DNA from: Saprospiraceae bacterium
Lineage (GTDB): Bacteria > Bacteroidota > Bacteroidia > Chitinophagales > Saprospiraceae
Direction: 5' to 3'
Assembly (NCBI GenBank): GCA_016722295.1
Contig: JADKGL010000037.1
Coordinates: 476,513 to 540,512, forward strand
Length of the DNA stretch: 64,000 nucleotides
Shown here: piece by piece, positions 49,059 to 58,556 of the stretch
Layout of the letters: every line of letters begins with the position of its first letter
Numbering within the stretch: position 1 is the first letter of the stretch
Notes under the pieces: generated by a model
What the model was told of the DNA's origin: nothing
Databases searched by the model: none
What the model saw: only the letters and a program-made list of their open reading frames with translations
Program-made: the position numbers and the translations under genes

Positions 49059-50549
49059 TTAATGTTTGAAATGCCGAATCCCTGTCAATCCCATAACGAT
49101 AGAAGATCGATCTGCTGCCTCGATTGACTTTGAATCTTGGATAGAGCCACCTGGCTGTATGACTCCGCTAATCTTTGCTGCGGCAGCCAATTCAACACAA
49201 TCTGGAAATGGAAAAAATGCTTCTGAAGCCATTGCAGATCCTTCTGGATCAAAACCCATTTTTCGAGCTTTTGCAATCGCTTGCTCACATGCATCGACTC
49301 TTGATGTTTGACCACAACCCATGCCAATGAGCTGTTTATTTTTTACTAAAGTAATTGCATTAGACTTAAGATGCTTTGCGATCTTAGAAGCCATAATGAG
49401 ATCTGAAATCAAATTAGCATTTGCTTGTTGGATTGAAACTATCTTAATATTTTCTTCTTTCAAGTCAAAACTATCCTTTTCTTGAATTAATTGTCCATTT
49501 AATAGGCTTTTATTGGACAAGGGATTTTCAGGATATTTCTTTAATTGAAGTAAAATTCTATTCTTTTTTTTCTCTAATAAAAGTTGCGCCTCATCTTCAA
49601 ATGCAGGAGCAATTAAAACTTCATAAAACAATTTATCAATCTCAATTGCAGTAACAAGATCAATCTTTTGATTTGAAATAATTACGCCCCCAAATGCAGA
49701 AATTGGGTCTCCAGCCAATGCGTCAATCCATGCCTGAATCAAACTCGCTCTTGAGGCAAACCCACAAACATTTGTATGCTTCAATATCGCAATACTATAT
49801 GCTTCTTCTTTAAATTCAGACATCAACTGAATGGCTGCATCTACATCTACTAGATTGTTATACGATAACTCTTTGCCACCCAATATTTCGAATACTTCAC
49901 TTATATCTCCTTCAAACCATCCTTTTTGATGTGGATTTTCGCCATATCGCAATTGCTTTTTTTGCCCACTTAAAAAGTAATGTTGAATCGCATTGTCATA
50001 CTTGCTTGAAATAGTAAATGCTGCATGAGCCAACTCTTTACGTTCAGCTAAATGTGTCATTGCGTTTGAAGCCACTATTCTAGCTAAATTAGGATAATAT
50101 TTTTTTGAGGGAATAATTACAACATCTTGAAAGTTCTTTGCAGCTGCGCGAATCAAAGAGATGCCACCGATATCAATTTTTTCTATAATTTCTGCCTCCG
50201 TTGCGTTAGATGCAACAGTCTCTTCAAATGGATATAAATCAACGATAACAAGATCAATTAAAGGAATTTCGAAATGCGAGAGTTGGCTTAAATGATCCGC
50301 ATTGCGCATCGCTAGAATCCCTCCAAACACTTTGGGATGCAGTGTCTTGACGCGTCCTCCAAGAATCGATGGATACCCTGTAATCTGTTCTACAGCTACA
50401 ACTGAAATATCAAGCGACTCAATATATTCTTGAGTGCCTCCAGTGGAATAAATGACGATTCCAAGATCGCTGAGCAATCTCACTAAAGGCTCTAAACCTT
50501 CCTTATCATAAACAGAAATTAATGCAGAATGTATTCTTTTATACTCCAT
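49059..50549 (-). CDS. purH: bifunctional AICAR formyltransferase/IMP cyclohydrolase
   Basis: PurH carries out the last two steps of IMP synthesis. The N-terminal MGS-like cyclohydrolase domain has SVYDKEGLEPL, STGGTQEYI, and GRVKTLHPKVFGGIL. The AICAR formyltransferase domain contains LRYGENPHQKG and the catalytic Lys-His in ILKHTNVCGFASR, and ends with EAADRSSIVMGLTGIRHFKH. An upstream GTG overlapping tdk would add five residues, but ATG 50549 is preferred and leaves 11 bp to the tdk stop. Confidence 0.94.
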   Translation of the reverse strand: MEYKRIHSALISVYDKEGLEPLVRLLSDLGIVIYSTGGTQEYIESLDISVVAVEQITGYPSILGGRVKTLHPKVFGGILAMRNADHLSQLSHFEIPLIDLVIVDLYPFEETVASNATEAEIIEKIDIGGISLIRAAAKNFQDVVIIPSKKYYPNLARIVASNAMTHLAERKELAHAAFTISSKYDNAIQHYFLSGQKKQLRYGENPHQKGWFEGDISEVFEILGGKELSYNNLVDVDAAIQLMSEFKEEAYSIAILKHTNVCGFASRASLIQAWIDALAGDPISAFGGVIISNQKIDLVTAIEIDKLFYEVLIAPAFEDEAQLLLEKKKNRILLQLKKYPENPLSNKSLLNGQLIQEKDSFDLKEENIKIVSIQQANANLISDLIMASKIAKHLKSNAITLVKNKQLIGMGCGQTSRVDACEQAIAKARKMGFDPEGSAMASEAFFPFPDCVELAAAAKISGVIQPGGSIQDSKSIEAADRSSIVMGLTGIRHFKH

Positions 50550-50560
50550 ATTAAAACAAC

Positions 50561-51151
50561 TCACTTATGCCTAAAATCCAAAATAGTACCCATTGAAAAA
50601 CAAGTCCGACATCTTGGCTCATATTTGTCTTTTTCACCTAATACTATAGTTTGCTTTTCTTCACTTAATCTATAAGAATGCGTTGCTAAATTGCCACAAT
50701 GAGAACAGATAGCATGAACTTTTGTAATGTATTCCGCAACTGCCAAAAGATTGGGCATTGGACCAAAAGGCTCACCTCTAAAATCCATATCTAAACCAGC
50801 TATTATAACTCGCTTTCCTTGTTCGGCTAATGCTACACAAAATTTCGGGAGATCACTATCAAAAAACTGGGCTTCATCTATTCCAATGACTTGAGTTTCC
50901 TCATGAATGCTCATAATTTCTTTTGACAAGACAATAGGTCTTGAAAGCATAGCATTCTCATCATGGGAAACTACCTTCTTGTCATCATAACGTACATCTT
51001 TACTAGGCTTGAATACTTCTACTTTTTGGTTTGCTATTCGTGCCCTTTTGAGCCTTCTAATAAGTTCTTCGGTTTTTCCACTAAACATAGAGCCACATAT
51101 GACTTCTATCCATCCGCTCCGCTGATTGCCAAATCCTGGTTCTAAAAACAT
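50561..51151 (-). CDS. tdk: thymidine kinase (TK1 class)
   Basis: The P-loop GSMFSGKT (20-27) and the DEAQFFD motif are intact, and the zinc-binding domain has CSHCG and CRTC pairs. It phosphorylates thymidine in pyrimidine salvage. The 196 residues match the usual length. As first gene of the tdk-purH-coaX-barrel operon it links purine synthesis, pyrimidine salvage and CoA synthesis transcriptionally. Confidence 0.93.
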   Translation of the reverse strand: MFLEPGFGNQRSGWIEVICGSMFSGKTEELIRRLKRARIANQKVEVFKPSKDVRYDDKKVVSHDENAMLSRPIVLSKEIMSIHEETQVIGIDEAQFFDSDLPKFCVALAEQGKRVIIAGLDMDFRGEPFGPMPNLLAVAEYITKVHAICSHCGNLATHSYRLSEEKQTIVLGEKDKYEPRCRTCFSMGTILDFRHK

Positions 51152-51158
51152 GATGGCT

Positions 51159-51166
51159 CAAACGTA
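51159..51166 (-). promoter_or_regulatory. -7 promoter element for the tdk operon
   Basis: The minus strand reads TACGTTTG here, matching TAnnTTTG, and ends eight bases before the tdk ATG, so the leader would be very short. No TTG at 19-20 bases upstream. Confidence 0.45.
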
Positions 51167-51315
51167 CTAAAAAATCCACACATATTTTTTCTTTATATAT
51201 AAATAAACACTATATTAGGAACTATTTCAATAAAATTACTCTTTTGAAGAATTCAACCAAAGCTAAATTCAGTAATTTTTACACCACAAAAAGAGAAAAT
51301 AGTCTAGTATGCTTT

Positions 51316-51642
51316 TTACTTAAAAATTGCCCATACCTGCATAGCTAATCCAGCTAAAATACAGATCGGAGCTAATACAGTCCTTCGAGCACTATAGATG
51401 ATATTATCATCCCAAACTTCTGGTGACGGCATCCATCCTCCTGACATTAATATCATGCCTAAAGCGATTAAGCCTATCCCAATCCACATATAGCGAAACT
51501 GTGTTTTGCCATAAGTAAGCTCTGCTAAGGGTTTAGCAGTTGATCTCACTTTATCAGTGTTGGCTGAATTTGAATCTTTTAGCTTCGTAGGATTTACATT
51601 AGTAACAGCTGCTGGAGTTGTTTTTGATTTTGACTCTCCCAT
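51316..51642 (-). CDS. DUF3098 membrane protein
   Basis: This protein of 108 residues has a disordered N-terminal tail rich in Lys, Ser and Thr, followed by two TM helices. The tail is linked to FRYMWIGIGLIALGMILMSGG and a second helix near the C-terminus with LAPICILAGLAMQVWAIF. The family is restricted to Bacteroidota and is usually beside ftsX, as here (10-bp gap). Function is unknown; a role at the division site is an inference from linkage. Confidence 0.87.
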   Translation of the reverse strand: MGESKSKTTPAAVTNVNPTKLKDSNSANTDKVRSTAKPLAELTYGKTQFRYMWIGIGLIALGMILMSGGWMPSPEVWDDNIIYSARRTVLAPICILAGLAMQVWAIFK

Positions 51643-51652
51643 ATTTTAACAT

Positions 51653-52486
51653 TTAATATTTTAACAATTTCAAAATTTGGCTCTTCACCATTATATAATG
51701 CAATGATGGACCCAAAATGAGTAAAACGAAAATTACAATAAAAAATTTCACTAGCTCGACTAAGTCATAAAGCCATGGTGAAATAAATTTACAAAGCAAT
51801 ATCGCTATGCTTATAAAACCAATAGCCAATAAGGAACTTACAACAGAATAAATCAATATTTGCTTCAAATAAGGTTCTGTTATTTTATTCACAGGTGTTC
51901 CAAGTGTACTCATTACACTCATTACATCCATTCGTTCTTGTAAAAAAATAGTAACCAAAAAACTAATAATAATTGCTGTAATGACAAGCATTGCGATACT
52001 AATAAACAACATTATTGTAGAAATACGATTGGATAAAGATCCCATCTCCTTGGAGAATTCATGCTCAATTTCAATAGAATCAACCATTCTAAAGCTAATC
52101 AAAATTTTTTTCAAAGACTCTAAATAATTGGGATCTCGCTTCTTCATTTTGACCAGTATCAAATCTCGAAAAGGGTTGGACTCCCCTGATGCAATTAGTT
52201 GCTCTGAGAGATCATCGCCCATCATTTTCATAGCATCGTTTTTAGAGATAAGTTCTATATCTTTTTCATTCAGCTGCAAGCTTTGCTTCATTTGAGAAAT
52301 CATCATTTGAAGTGAATCATGAGAATATTGATCTTGGAGTTCAAGAATGATAGGATTTTGTTCTTGAATTTTACTAGCGAGATCTATTGAGTGTAGCCAT
52401 AACAATAAAGCACTCCCAAAAAGGAATAATACCAAAGCTGTAGTAAGAATATAAAAGTAGTTGGCTATTATCTTACGCTCAATCAT
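51653..52486 (-). CDS. ftsX: cell-division ABC-type permease FtsX
   Basis: FtsX is the membrane partner of FtsE and controls peptidoglycan hydrolases at the septum. Four TM helices are visible (about 12-32, 160-185, 210-235, 245-268) with a ~110-residue extracytoplasmic loop after the first. ERMDVMSVMSTLG is the FtsX-superfamily coupling stretch. No ftsE is adjacent. DUF3098 follows on the same strand. Confidence 0.88.
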   Translation of the reverse strand: MIERKIIANYFYILTTALVLFLFGSALLLWLHSIDLASKIQEQNPIILELQDQYSHDSLQMMISQMKQSLQLNEKDIELISKNDAMKMMGDDLSEQLIASGESNPFRDLILVKMKKRDPNYLESLKKILISFRMVDSIEIEHEFSKEMGSLSNRISTIMLFISIAMLVITAIIISFLVTIFLQERMDVMSVMSTLGTPVNKITEPYLKQILIYSVVSSLLAIGFISIAILLCKFISPWLYDLVELVKFFIVIFVLLILGPSLHYIMVKSQILKLLKY

Positions 52487-52502
52487 TTGTCTAAATCTTG
52501 TG

Positions 52503-52510
52503 CAAAGATA
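52503..52510 (-). promoter_or_regulatory. -7 promoter element for ftsX-DUF3098
   Basis: The minus strand reads TATCTTTG, ending 16 bases before the ftsX ATG. The -33 part is not clear. Confidence 0.45.
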
Positions 52511-52724
52511 GGCTAGATTATTTCATATTATAAATTTCTTTAAATTAAATGGCCAATGAATTTTCATATTTTAAAAATAAGCATCAAAAAATGTTGCATA
52601 TATTAATATATCCATGTAACATTGCATCATAATTTCTTAATATACAATTATATATTAAAATTAAATTTAATATCAACCTGAAACATGCGTTATATTTTAC
52701 AAATACACAGGCCCGAATTCTTGC

Positions 52725-53837
52725 ATGATTAGCCATTCGCTATCATATTACAAAGTCATTCTCTTGATTCCATCCATCGATACTGAAGATGAAAATTTAA
52801 AGTATTATTATGATTTTAGTCAAAGTAAAGCAGAATATGATCGTGTGTTTTCAGAATTACAAATTGAATGGATTTGGCTTGAATTGAATTCAAACAATAT
52901 TGTTTCTTCAATATCCAATTGCATCGAACTATATACATTGGAAAAATGTATTTTCTTCAATCTTTGTGATGGCGATGAAATCAATGGCGCTCCAGGTATT
53001 GAAGTAATCAAATACCTTGAAAAATGCAATGCAATTTTCACAGGCTCCCACTCTCTTTTCTACTATCTAACTACTTCAAAAATAGTAATGAAGGAACGAT
53101 TTGATGAATTACAAATCGCAACCCCGCATTGGCAAAGAATCAATAAATCCAATGCAGCTGAAGTTATTCAATCTATTGGTGTACCAATGATCATCAAGCC
53201 AGCTGTATCAGGTGGAAGCATGGGTGTATCTGTGCGGAATGTAGTGCATTCAGTAGCTGAATGTTTGGCTTGTATTGATGAAATCGAAGCTGGTTACCGA
53301 GGGTGGAACTTAGTCGATGGGGGTATTATTGCTGAAGAATTTATTGTTGGAAGGGAATTCACTACTTTAATAGTCGGTAACAGTCAAAATGATAAATCAA
53401 TTCGACTATTCAATGCAGTCGAAAGGAAATTTAATGAAATACTCCAAGAAGAAGAAAAGTTTCTATCCTTTGATCGTTTATGGGAGACTTATGAAACTGA
53501 AAGTGAGATGCCCGAAAATGGACACTTTTTTGAGTACCACAAAGTGGATCATGAATTCAATGAGACATTAAATCAATTGACAAAAGATGCCTACAGTAGT
53601 TTATTGGGCTCTGGTTATTCAAGAATTGATATCAGACAAAGGAGTACTGATGGAAAATTGTTTGTATTAGAAGCCAATGCACAATGTGGAATTAGTGAAG
53701 ATGAAAATTTTACATCTATTGGAGCTATACTAAGAGTATCAAAAATTAGTTTCACCGAGTTATGTCGTCAAATTTTAGAAGACACACTCATCAATCACCA
53801 TAGCTATATTTATGAAAGTATGCATACTTCAAGCTGA
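52725..53837 (+). CDS. ATP-grasp ligase, D-Ala-D-Ala ligase-like (first of a pair)
   Basis: This protein of 370 residues has the D-Ala-D-Ala ligase-type ATP-grasp fold. PMIIKPAVSGGSMGVSV (about 144-160) is the ATP-binding Lys loop, IIAEEFIVGREFT the adenine/hinge strand, and RIDIRQ...VLEANAQCGISEDENF the Mg site with the key Glu and Asn. The family joins a carboxylate to an amine by an acyl-phosphate. An ordinary Ddl would read EVNTxPGMT, so the EANAQCG ending suggests a different substrate. The following ATP-grasp-SET gene overlaps it by 26 bp, which implies coupled translation. Upstream DNA (52487-52724) is AT-rich and gene-free. Confidence 0.82.
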   Translation: MISHSLSYYKVILLIPSIDTEDENLKYYYDFSQSKAEYDRVFSELQIEWIWLELNSNNIVSSISNCIELYTLEKCIFFNLCDGDEINGAPGIEVIKYLEKCNAIFTGSHSLFYYLTTSKIVMKERFDELQIATPHWQRINKSNAAEVIQSIGVPMIIKPAVSGGSMGVSVRNVVHSVAECLACIDEIEAGYRGWNLVDGGIIAEEFIVGREFTTLIVGNSQNDKSIRLFNAVERKFNEILQEEEKFLSFDRLWETYETESEMPENGHFFEYHKVDHEFNETLNQLTKDAYSSLLGSGYSRIDIRQRSTDGKLFVLEANAQCGISEDENFTSIGAILRVSKISFTELCRQILEDTLINHHSYIYESMHTSS

Positions 53838-55245
53838 TTATTCTACTACATCTGTAGATTATAAAAATTATGATCCTCCTAGGGATCTCTTGTTCTTATT
53901 GCAAGAGCATGAAGTGGATCATATTTTTTTAAATAAACTGACCACTTACAAGCAACTCCAAAATCTGGCAAAGAAAAACTATGATATTTTTATTAATCTG
54001 TGCGAAGGCTATTTAGATTGGGAAGTGCCGTCAATTGACGTTATACATAGCTTAGAATTATTAAATTTACCCTATACAGGTCCTAGTGCATTGCTCTACG
54101 ATCCTTCAAAAATATTGATGAAATATGTTGCCGATTGTGCAGGTGTTAAGACACCAAATTATTTTATAGTCAATAATATAGAGGACGTAGCAACAGGTGA
54201 TTTGCCAATTTCTTTCCCGATGTTTGTCAAGCCTTCTAAAGCAGGAGATAGTTTAGGTATTGATGATTCTTCATTGGTTCACGACAGAAAATCCTTGGTA
54301 AAGAAAATCAGCTATCTCCTACCATTTTATTCTGATATTATGGTAGAGGAGTATATTGCTGGACGCGAATTTACAGTATTAGTCTCAGCAGATCCATTAT
54401 CAACCAACGATACAAAATCGTATAAACCGATAGAGTATATTTTTCCAGAAGGGAAAGAATTTAAAACCTATTCATTAAAAACATACGACTTACATGGCGA
54501 AGCGAATATCCCTTGCAATAATCCTGCTTTGGAATCTCAACTGCGCAAACATTCAATAGATATCTTCAAAGGTTTTAACGGTGTAGGATATGCTCGACTA
54601 GATTTTAGGGTAAATGAGTTAAACCATGTTTATTTTTTAGAAATCAATTTTACTTGTAGTGTTTTCTATAAAGACGGTTATGAAGGCTCTGCAGACTATA
54701 TCCTAAAACATGATCCCGATGGCCAAAGAGGTTTTTTACTACATATAATAAAAGAGGGAATACACAGGCATCAGTTGAAACAAAAAAAATATCAGCTCTT
54801 GCGAAATTCAATCTCTGGTTATGGAATATATGCAAGGCAAGATATTATGCAAGGCGATATTATTTTTCAAGGAGAAGGACGTCCACAGCGTATCATTTCT
54901 AAAAAATATATGGAAGAGCACTGGACTGAAGAAGAGAAAAAAGTATTCAAAAACTATGCCTATCCTATAAGTAATGAAGTCTATATCCTATGGGATTCAG
55001 ATCCCAAAGAATGGGCACCACAAAATCACAGCTGCATGGCAAATTGCCACTATGAAGGTTTGAATGTAGTCGCCAGTGTACCTATAAAAGCTGGGGAGGA
55101 ACTTACCTTGGACTATTCTTACCTATTGAATGATTATGCTGAATCGTTCGATTGCACATGCAACACAAGTAAATGCAAGGGGAAAATCCAAGGCAAAAAG
55201 AACAATTCAATCTCGACACAGAACCTTCCAAAAGCTAAAACCTGA
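53812..55245 (+). CDS. ATP-grasp ligase fused to SET-domain lysine methyltransferase
   Basis: Residues ~1-325 are a second D-Ala-D-Ala ligase-like ATP-grasp module: FPMFVKPSKAGDSLGI is the ATP-binding lysine loop, MVEEYIAGREFTVLV the hinge, and YARLDFRV...FLEINFTCSVF the Mg site. A linker leads to a SET domain (~340-470). It has SGYGIYARQDIMQGD, the SAM/Tyr motif NHSCMANCHYEGL, and GEELTLDYSYL. A post-SET-like cysteine cluster, CTCNTSKCKG, follows. SET enzymes methylate lysine side chains; pairing with an amide-forming ligase on one chain is unusual. The C-terminus is a basic low-complexity tail. The substrate is unknown. The ORF starts 26 bp inside the upstream ligase gene. Confidence 0.87.
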   Translation: MKVCILQADYSTTSVDYKNYDPPRDLLFLLQEHEVDHIFLNKLTTYKQLQNLAKKNYDIFINLCEGYLDWEVPSIDVIHSLELLNLPYTGPSALLYDPSKILMKYVADCAGVKTPNYFIVNNIEDVATGDLPISFPMFVKPSKAGDSLGIDDSSLVHDRKSLVKKISYLLPFYSDIMVEEYIAGREFTVLVSADPLSTNDTKSYKPIEYIFPEGKEFKTYSLKTYDLHGEANIPCNNPALESQLRKHSIDIFKGFNGVGYARLDFRVNELNHVYFLEINFTCSVFYKDGYEGSADYILKHDPDGQRGFLLHIIKEGIHRHQLKQKKYQLLRNSISGYGIYARQDIMQGDIIFQGEGRPQRIISKKYMEEHWTEEEKKVFKNYAYPISNEVYILWDSDPKEWAPQNHSCMANCHYEGLNVVASVPIKAGEELTLDYSYLLNDYAESFDCTCNTSKCKGKIQGKKNNSISTQNLPKAKT

Positions 55246-55428
55246 CAAAATCAACACTTTACATATTAAATATATAATATATGTATAATAAAATGCTAAT
55301 AAAGGTTAATTTTCATTTAATAGCTTGGGTAATCTCGTAAAAATAAAAGAATTTTGAGCTTTCTTGTGACGCAGCTAAAGAATTTGCGTCGTAGAGATGT
55401 TAACTTTCAAAATAATCCTTATTTAAAT

Positions 55429-56388
55429 ATGAAAAATTTAGTACTTTTAGCTTTACTTTTCTTAGGAGTAAATGCATTCGCACAAACAACTTCATCTGAC
55501 ATTCCATTTTCTGACCTTCCACCGACAAATGAATTCGGTAAATGTTACGCAAAATGTCGTGTACCTGATGTTTATGAGACTTTTGATGTTCAAGTTTTAG
55601 TTCGTCCTGAAACTAAAAAACTATCTAAAGTTCCAGCAAGATATGAGACACAAACTGAAAGAGTGATGATCAAAGAAGGATCTAGCTATTTCAAAACTGT
55701 GCCTGCTACTTTTAAAACTGAAACTGAGCAAATCTTAGTTGAAGGTGAGAAAAAAGTAGTTAGAACTGTTCCTGCAAAATACAAAACAGAATCTAAACAA
55801 GTATTGGTAAGCGAAGCTCAAGGTTCTTGGGTTAAGAAAAAAAGAGCTCCAAACTGTTTATCTCAAAACCCAGACGATTGTTATATCGTGTGTTATGAGC
55901 AAATTCCTGCTAAATACAGAACTGAGACAAATACATATGAAGTATCTCCAGCTACAACTACAGAAGATGTAATACCAGCTAGATATACTACATTAACTAA
56001 AAAAGTATTGGATCAACCAGCTCGCACTATTGAAGTGCCTATCGAGCCAGTTTACAAAACTGTAACAAGAAGAGTATTAGTTGAGCCTGAAACTGTTCGT
56101 GAAGAAGTTGTTCCAGCTACTTTTAAAACTGTAAAGGAAAGAAGATTGGTTAGAACTGGTGGTTTCACAGTTTGGACTGAAATCCTTTGCGAAAGCAAAA
56201 CAACAAACTCAAAATTATCAGCAGTTCAATCAGCTTTACAAGCAAAAGGTTACAATGTAGGTGGAGTTGATGGCAAAATGGGTTTAAAAACTCAGACAGC
56301 ATTAAAGCAATATCAAACAGATATGGGATTACCTACAGGAAATCTTAATATTGAGACATTGAAGTCTTTAGGTATCGATGTTGAATAA
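55429..56388 (+). CDS. secreted repeat protein with C-terminal peptidoglycan-binding domain
   Basis: The true start is ATG 55429, giving a clean signal peptide (MKNLVLLALLFLGVNAFAQ); an earlier TTG (55354) would add 25 residues before it. About eight repeats of 20-30 residues follow, each VPAxYxTxTxxVLV, interrupted by a Cys-rich insert (CLSQNPDDCYIVC). The last 60 residues are a PG_binding_1 domain (LSAVQSALQAKGYNVGGVDG). It probably sits in the periplasm on peptidoglycan. Base and codon use differ mildly from the neighbours, as in strongly expressed genes. Exact role unknown. Confidence 0.82.
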   Translation: MKNLVLLALLFLGVNAFAQTTSSDIPFSDLPPTNEFGKCYAKCRVPDVYETFDVQVLVRPETKKLSKVPARYETQTERVMIKEGSSYFKTVPATFKTETEQILVEGEKKVVRTVPAKYKTESKQVLVSEAQGSWVKKKRAPNCLSQNPDDCYIVCYEQIPAKYRTETNTYEVSPATTTEDVIPARYTTLTKKVLDQPARTIEVPIEPVYKTVTRRVLVEPETVREEVVPATFKTVKERRLVRTGGFTVWTEILCESKTTNSKLSAVQSALQAKGYNVGGVDGKMGLKTQTALKQYQTDMGLPTGNLNIETLKSLGIDVE

Positions 56389-56416
56389 TTTTTAGAATTA
56401 CATAATAAATTATCAG

Positions 56417-56453
56417 AATAGAGCTCTTCATTTGAGGAGCTCTATTCTTTTTT
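56417..56453 (+). terminator. strong Rho-independent terminator
   Basis: AATAGAGCTC (56417-56426) pairs with GAGCTCTATT (56437-56446), extendable across the loop by three more pairs. A CTTTTTT tail (56447-56453) follows. It ends the repeat-protein transcript and faces the convergent ppa gene. Confidence 0.9.
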
Positions 56454-56982
56454 AGTAAGTCATACTATATCTTTCTATAGCAGCTTGGATTACTTTTAAG
56501 GCTTGCTCTCTATCGTAAAATTCACCAACAATAACATGTTTGCCTTCTAGAACAGTATATTGTTGGAAAAAATGTTGGATTTCCTTTTTCAAGAAAATTG
56601 GCACATCTTCAATATTGTTATAATCATTTACACTAGGGTCTGTACAAAGGACAGCAATAATTTTATCATCTCCTTCTCCCCTATCATTCATCCTCAACAT
56701 ACCAATCGGCCGTGCATAAACTAAACAAAGCGGTTCAACTTCAACTTGAGTAAGTAATAATAAATCCAAAGGATCGCCATCCTCTCCAAGTGTCTTAGGA
56801 AAAATCCCATAATTGATGGGATAGACAAATGAAGTAGACAATACTCGATCCAATTTCAAAAGCCCTGATTTCTTATCGATCTCATACTTGGCTTTCATTC
56901 CTCTTGAAATTTCAATTACCCCATTTATTTCAGAGCCATTGAACTCATGGTCGATACCATGCCATGGATGTGCGATGAACAT
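56452..56982 (-). CDS. ppa: inorganic pyrophosphatase (family I)
   Basis: Soluble class I enzyme of 176 residues that hydrolyses pyrophosphate to drive biosynthesis. The metal and pyrophosphate site is intact: VIEISRGMKAKYE, KLDRVLSTSFVYPINYGIFP, and GEDGDPLDLLLL with the paired aspartates. It then has the KIIAVL and VNDYNNIEDVP stretches typical of the family. The last bases overlap the tail of the terminator from the facing gene. Confidence 0.94.
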   Translation of the reverse strand: MFIAHPWHGIDHEFNGSEINGVIEISRGMKAKYEIDKKSGLLKLDRVLSTSFVYPINYGIFPKTLGEDGDPLDLLLLTQVEVEPLCLVYARPIGMLRMNDRGEGDDKIIAVLCTDPSVNDYNNIEDVPIFLKKEIQHFFQQYTVLEGKHVIVGEFYDREQALKVIQAAIERYSMTY

Positions 56983-57025
56983 ATTTACTAGAATTTTATT
57001 ATAAATTGATTAAGAATAAACTGAC

Positions 57026-58373
57026 GTGAAATTAATTAATTCTCAACTATTTTTATGCCTTGCCTTGTATAGTTGCTTCAATCTTCTATCTTGTTCAAAA
57101 AAAACTACATCTGTGTTTCAAAACGAATCATTACCGACAACTATTGGAAATTCAAAATTATCCATACCAATTCATATCACTACTTCCGATTTAAACTCGA
57201 TGATCAATAAATTGGTAGAGAAACACCTCTCCTCGCCCATGATCCTAGACAATGGCTATCGGACCAAAATACAGGTACAAAAAAATATCACATTTGAGGC
57301 CAATGACAATAAATTAAAATATGGAATCCCACTTGCAATAGAAATCTTTCCTTCAGCTGAAATAAACTCAGTAAAAGCAGACGGTGTAATTTTATTGGAA
57401 ATGTCTACAATTCTAAATTTACTCAACAACAAAATAATAAGTAAAACTGAATATGTCAAGCATTCATGGATTCAATCTCCATCGTTAAAAATTCTAGGAT
57501 TGCCAATTCCAATCGGACCAATAGCCGAAGCCTTTATAAATAAATTCAAACCGAGCTTATGCAAGACTATTGATGAGAATATAGCTAAATCATTTGATGC
57601 AAATGCTATAAAATCCAAACTAGATGCATTCTTTGCTAATCCACTATTCACATCTGATGACAATATCATTGGATTATATGCCAGCCCAAGTCAATTCGCC
57701 ATTGGGCCATTCTCGATGCAACAAGATGAATTGATCATACCAGTAATGATCGATGGTGAAGCTGTCATCGCAGAAAAAAAACCTTCAGACCTTATCAATA
57801 ATTTAAATTTTGAAATACAACCCTCCTATGATAACATTTCAGAATTACAAATACAGTCTAGAGTCCCAATGCAGTATATAGAGCAACTCTGTCGAGAAGG
57901 TGTCGAAAATCAAAGCTATGGATCAGGACTCACTAAAATAACTGTCCAAAAAATAAAACTTAACGGATATAAAGAAACATTGCAAGTTAGACTTCATACA
58001 CTCGGAGCATATGATGGTGAACTGGAGCTAAGCTTTATACCAAGATTCAATTCTTCAAAAACTAATTCAACTTGAAGAGTTTCGCATAGCAAGTATTTCT
58101 GGCAAAAAATTAGATAAAACCATATTCAATCTTGTGCAAGGAATTATTCAAAACAAACTTAAATCAACGATGGAAGACTTCTTCAATGCCACTATACAAG
58201 ATTATGTAAAGTCTGCTACGAAATTACTCGAAGGAAAAGAAATCATGCAAACATATACCATCAGTGGAAAATTGCTCGATTACAATATTTCAAATTTTGC
58301 AATCTCCGATTCCAGGATGTATTTTAATTTGGTGAGTAAATTTTCAGGACAATTGAGAGTAAAAGAATTTTAG
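57026..58373 (+). CDS. DUF4403 lipid-barrel-like lipoprotein, split by frameshift
   Basis: The start is GTG 57026. A signal peptide with a lipobox-like LLSC (NLLSCSKKT) predicts a lipoprotein. The body matches DUF4403, a Bacteroidota family with BPI/SMP-like tubular repeats proposed to hold lipids at the envelope. The first frame ends at 58075. The second half (LIQLEEFRIASISGKKLD to QLRVKEF) continues in another frame to 58373, so an indel lies near 58045-58055. Joined, the protein has ~449 residues, close to family length. No homopolymer longer than a few bases is at the break. Confidence 0.8.
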
Positions 58374-58556
58374 AGAGATAAATAAGCGCTTTTGTATTCT
58401 ATGAGATTTCTCACCAGATAAATTATTTCATTCTCAAAGCGCTTGATATTTCAAACTAAAAACAATACATTTGTAGACCTTAAAGCGATAAATTAAATTG
58501 GAGACATCAAATAATTAAGCATCGGGCGTAAGTTAACAAACTAAAGCAAGTGTAAA

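Noticed and set aside
52487..52724. tRNA or small RNA in the AT-rich gap before the ATP-grasp gene
   Set aside because: No cloverleaf or stable stem could be found; it is simply an AT-rich promoter region.
52725..53837. Gene as ordinary D-Ala-D-Ala ligase (ddl)
   Set aside because: The C-terminal Mg-site motif is EANAQCG rather than EVNTxPGMT, and it overlaps an ATP-grasp-SET gene; wall synthesis is therefore not assumed.
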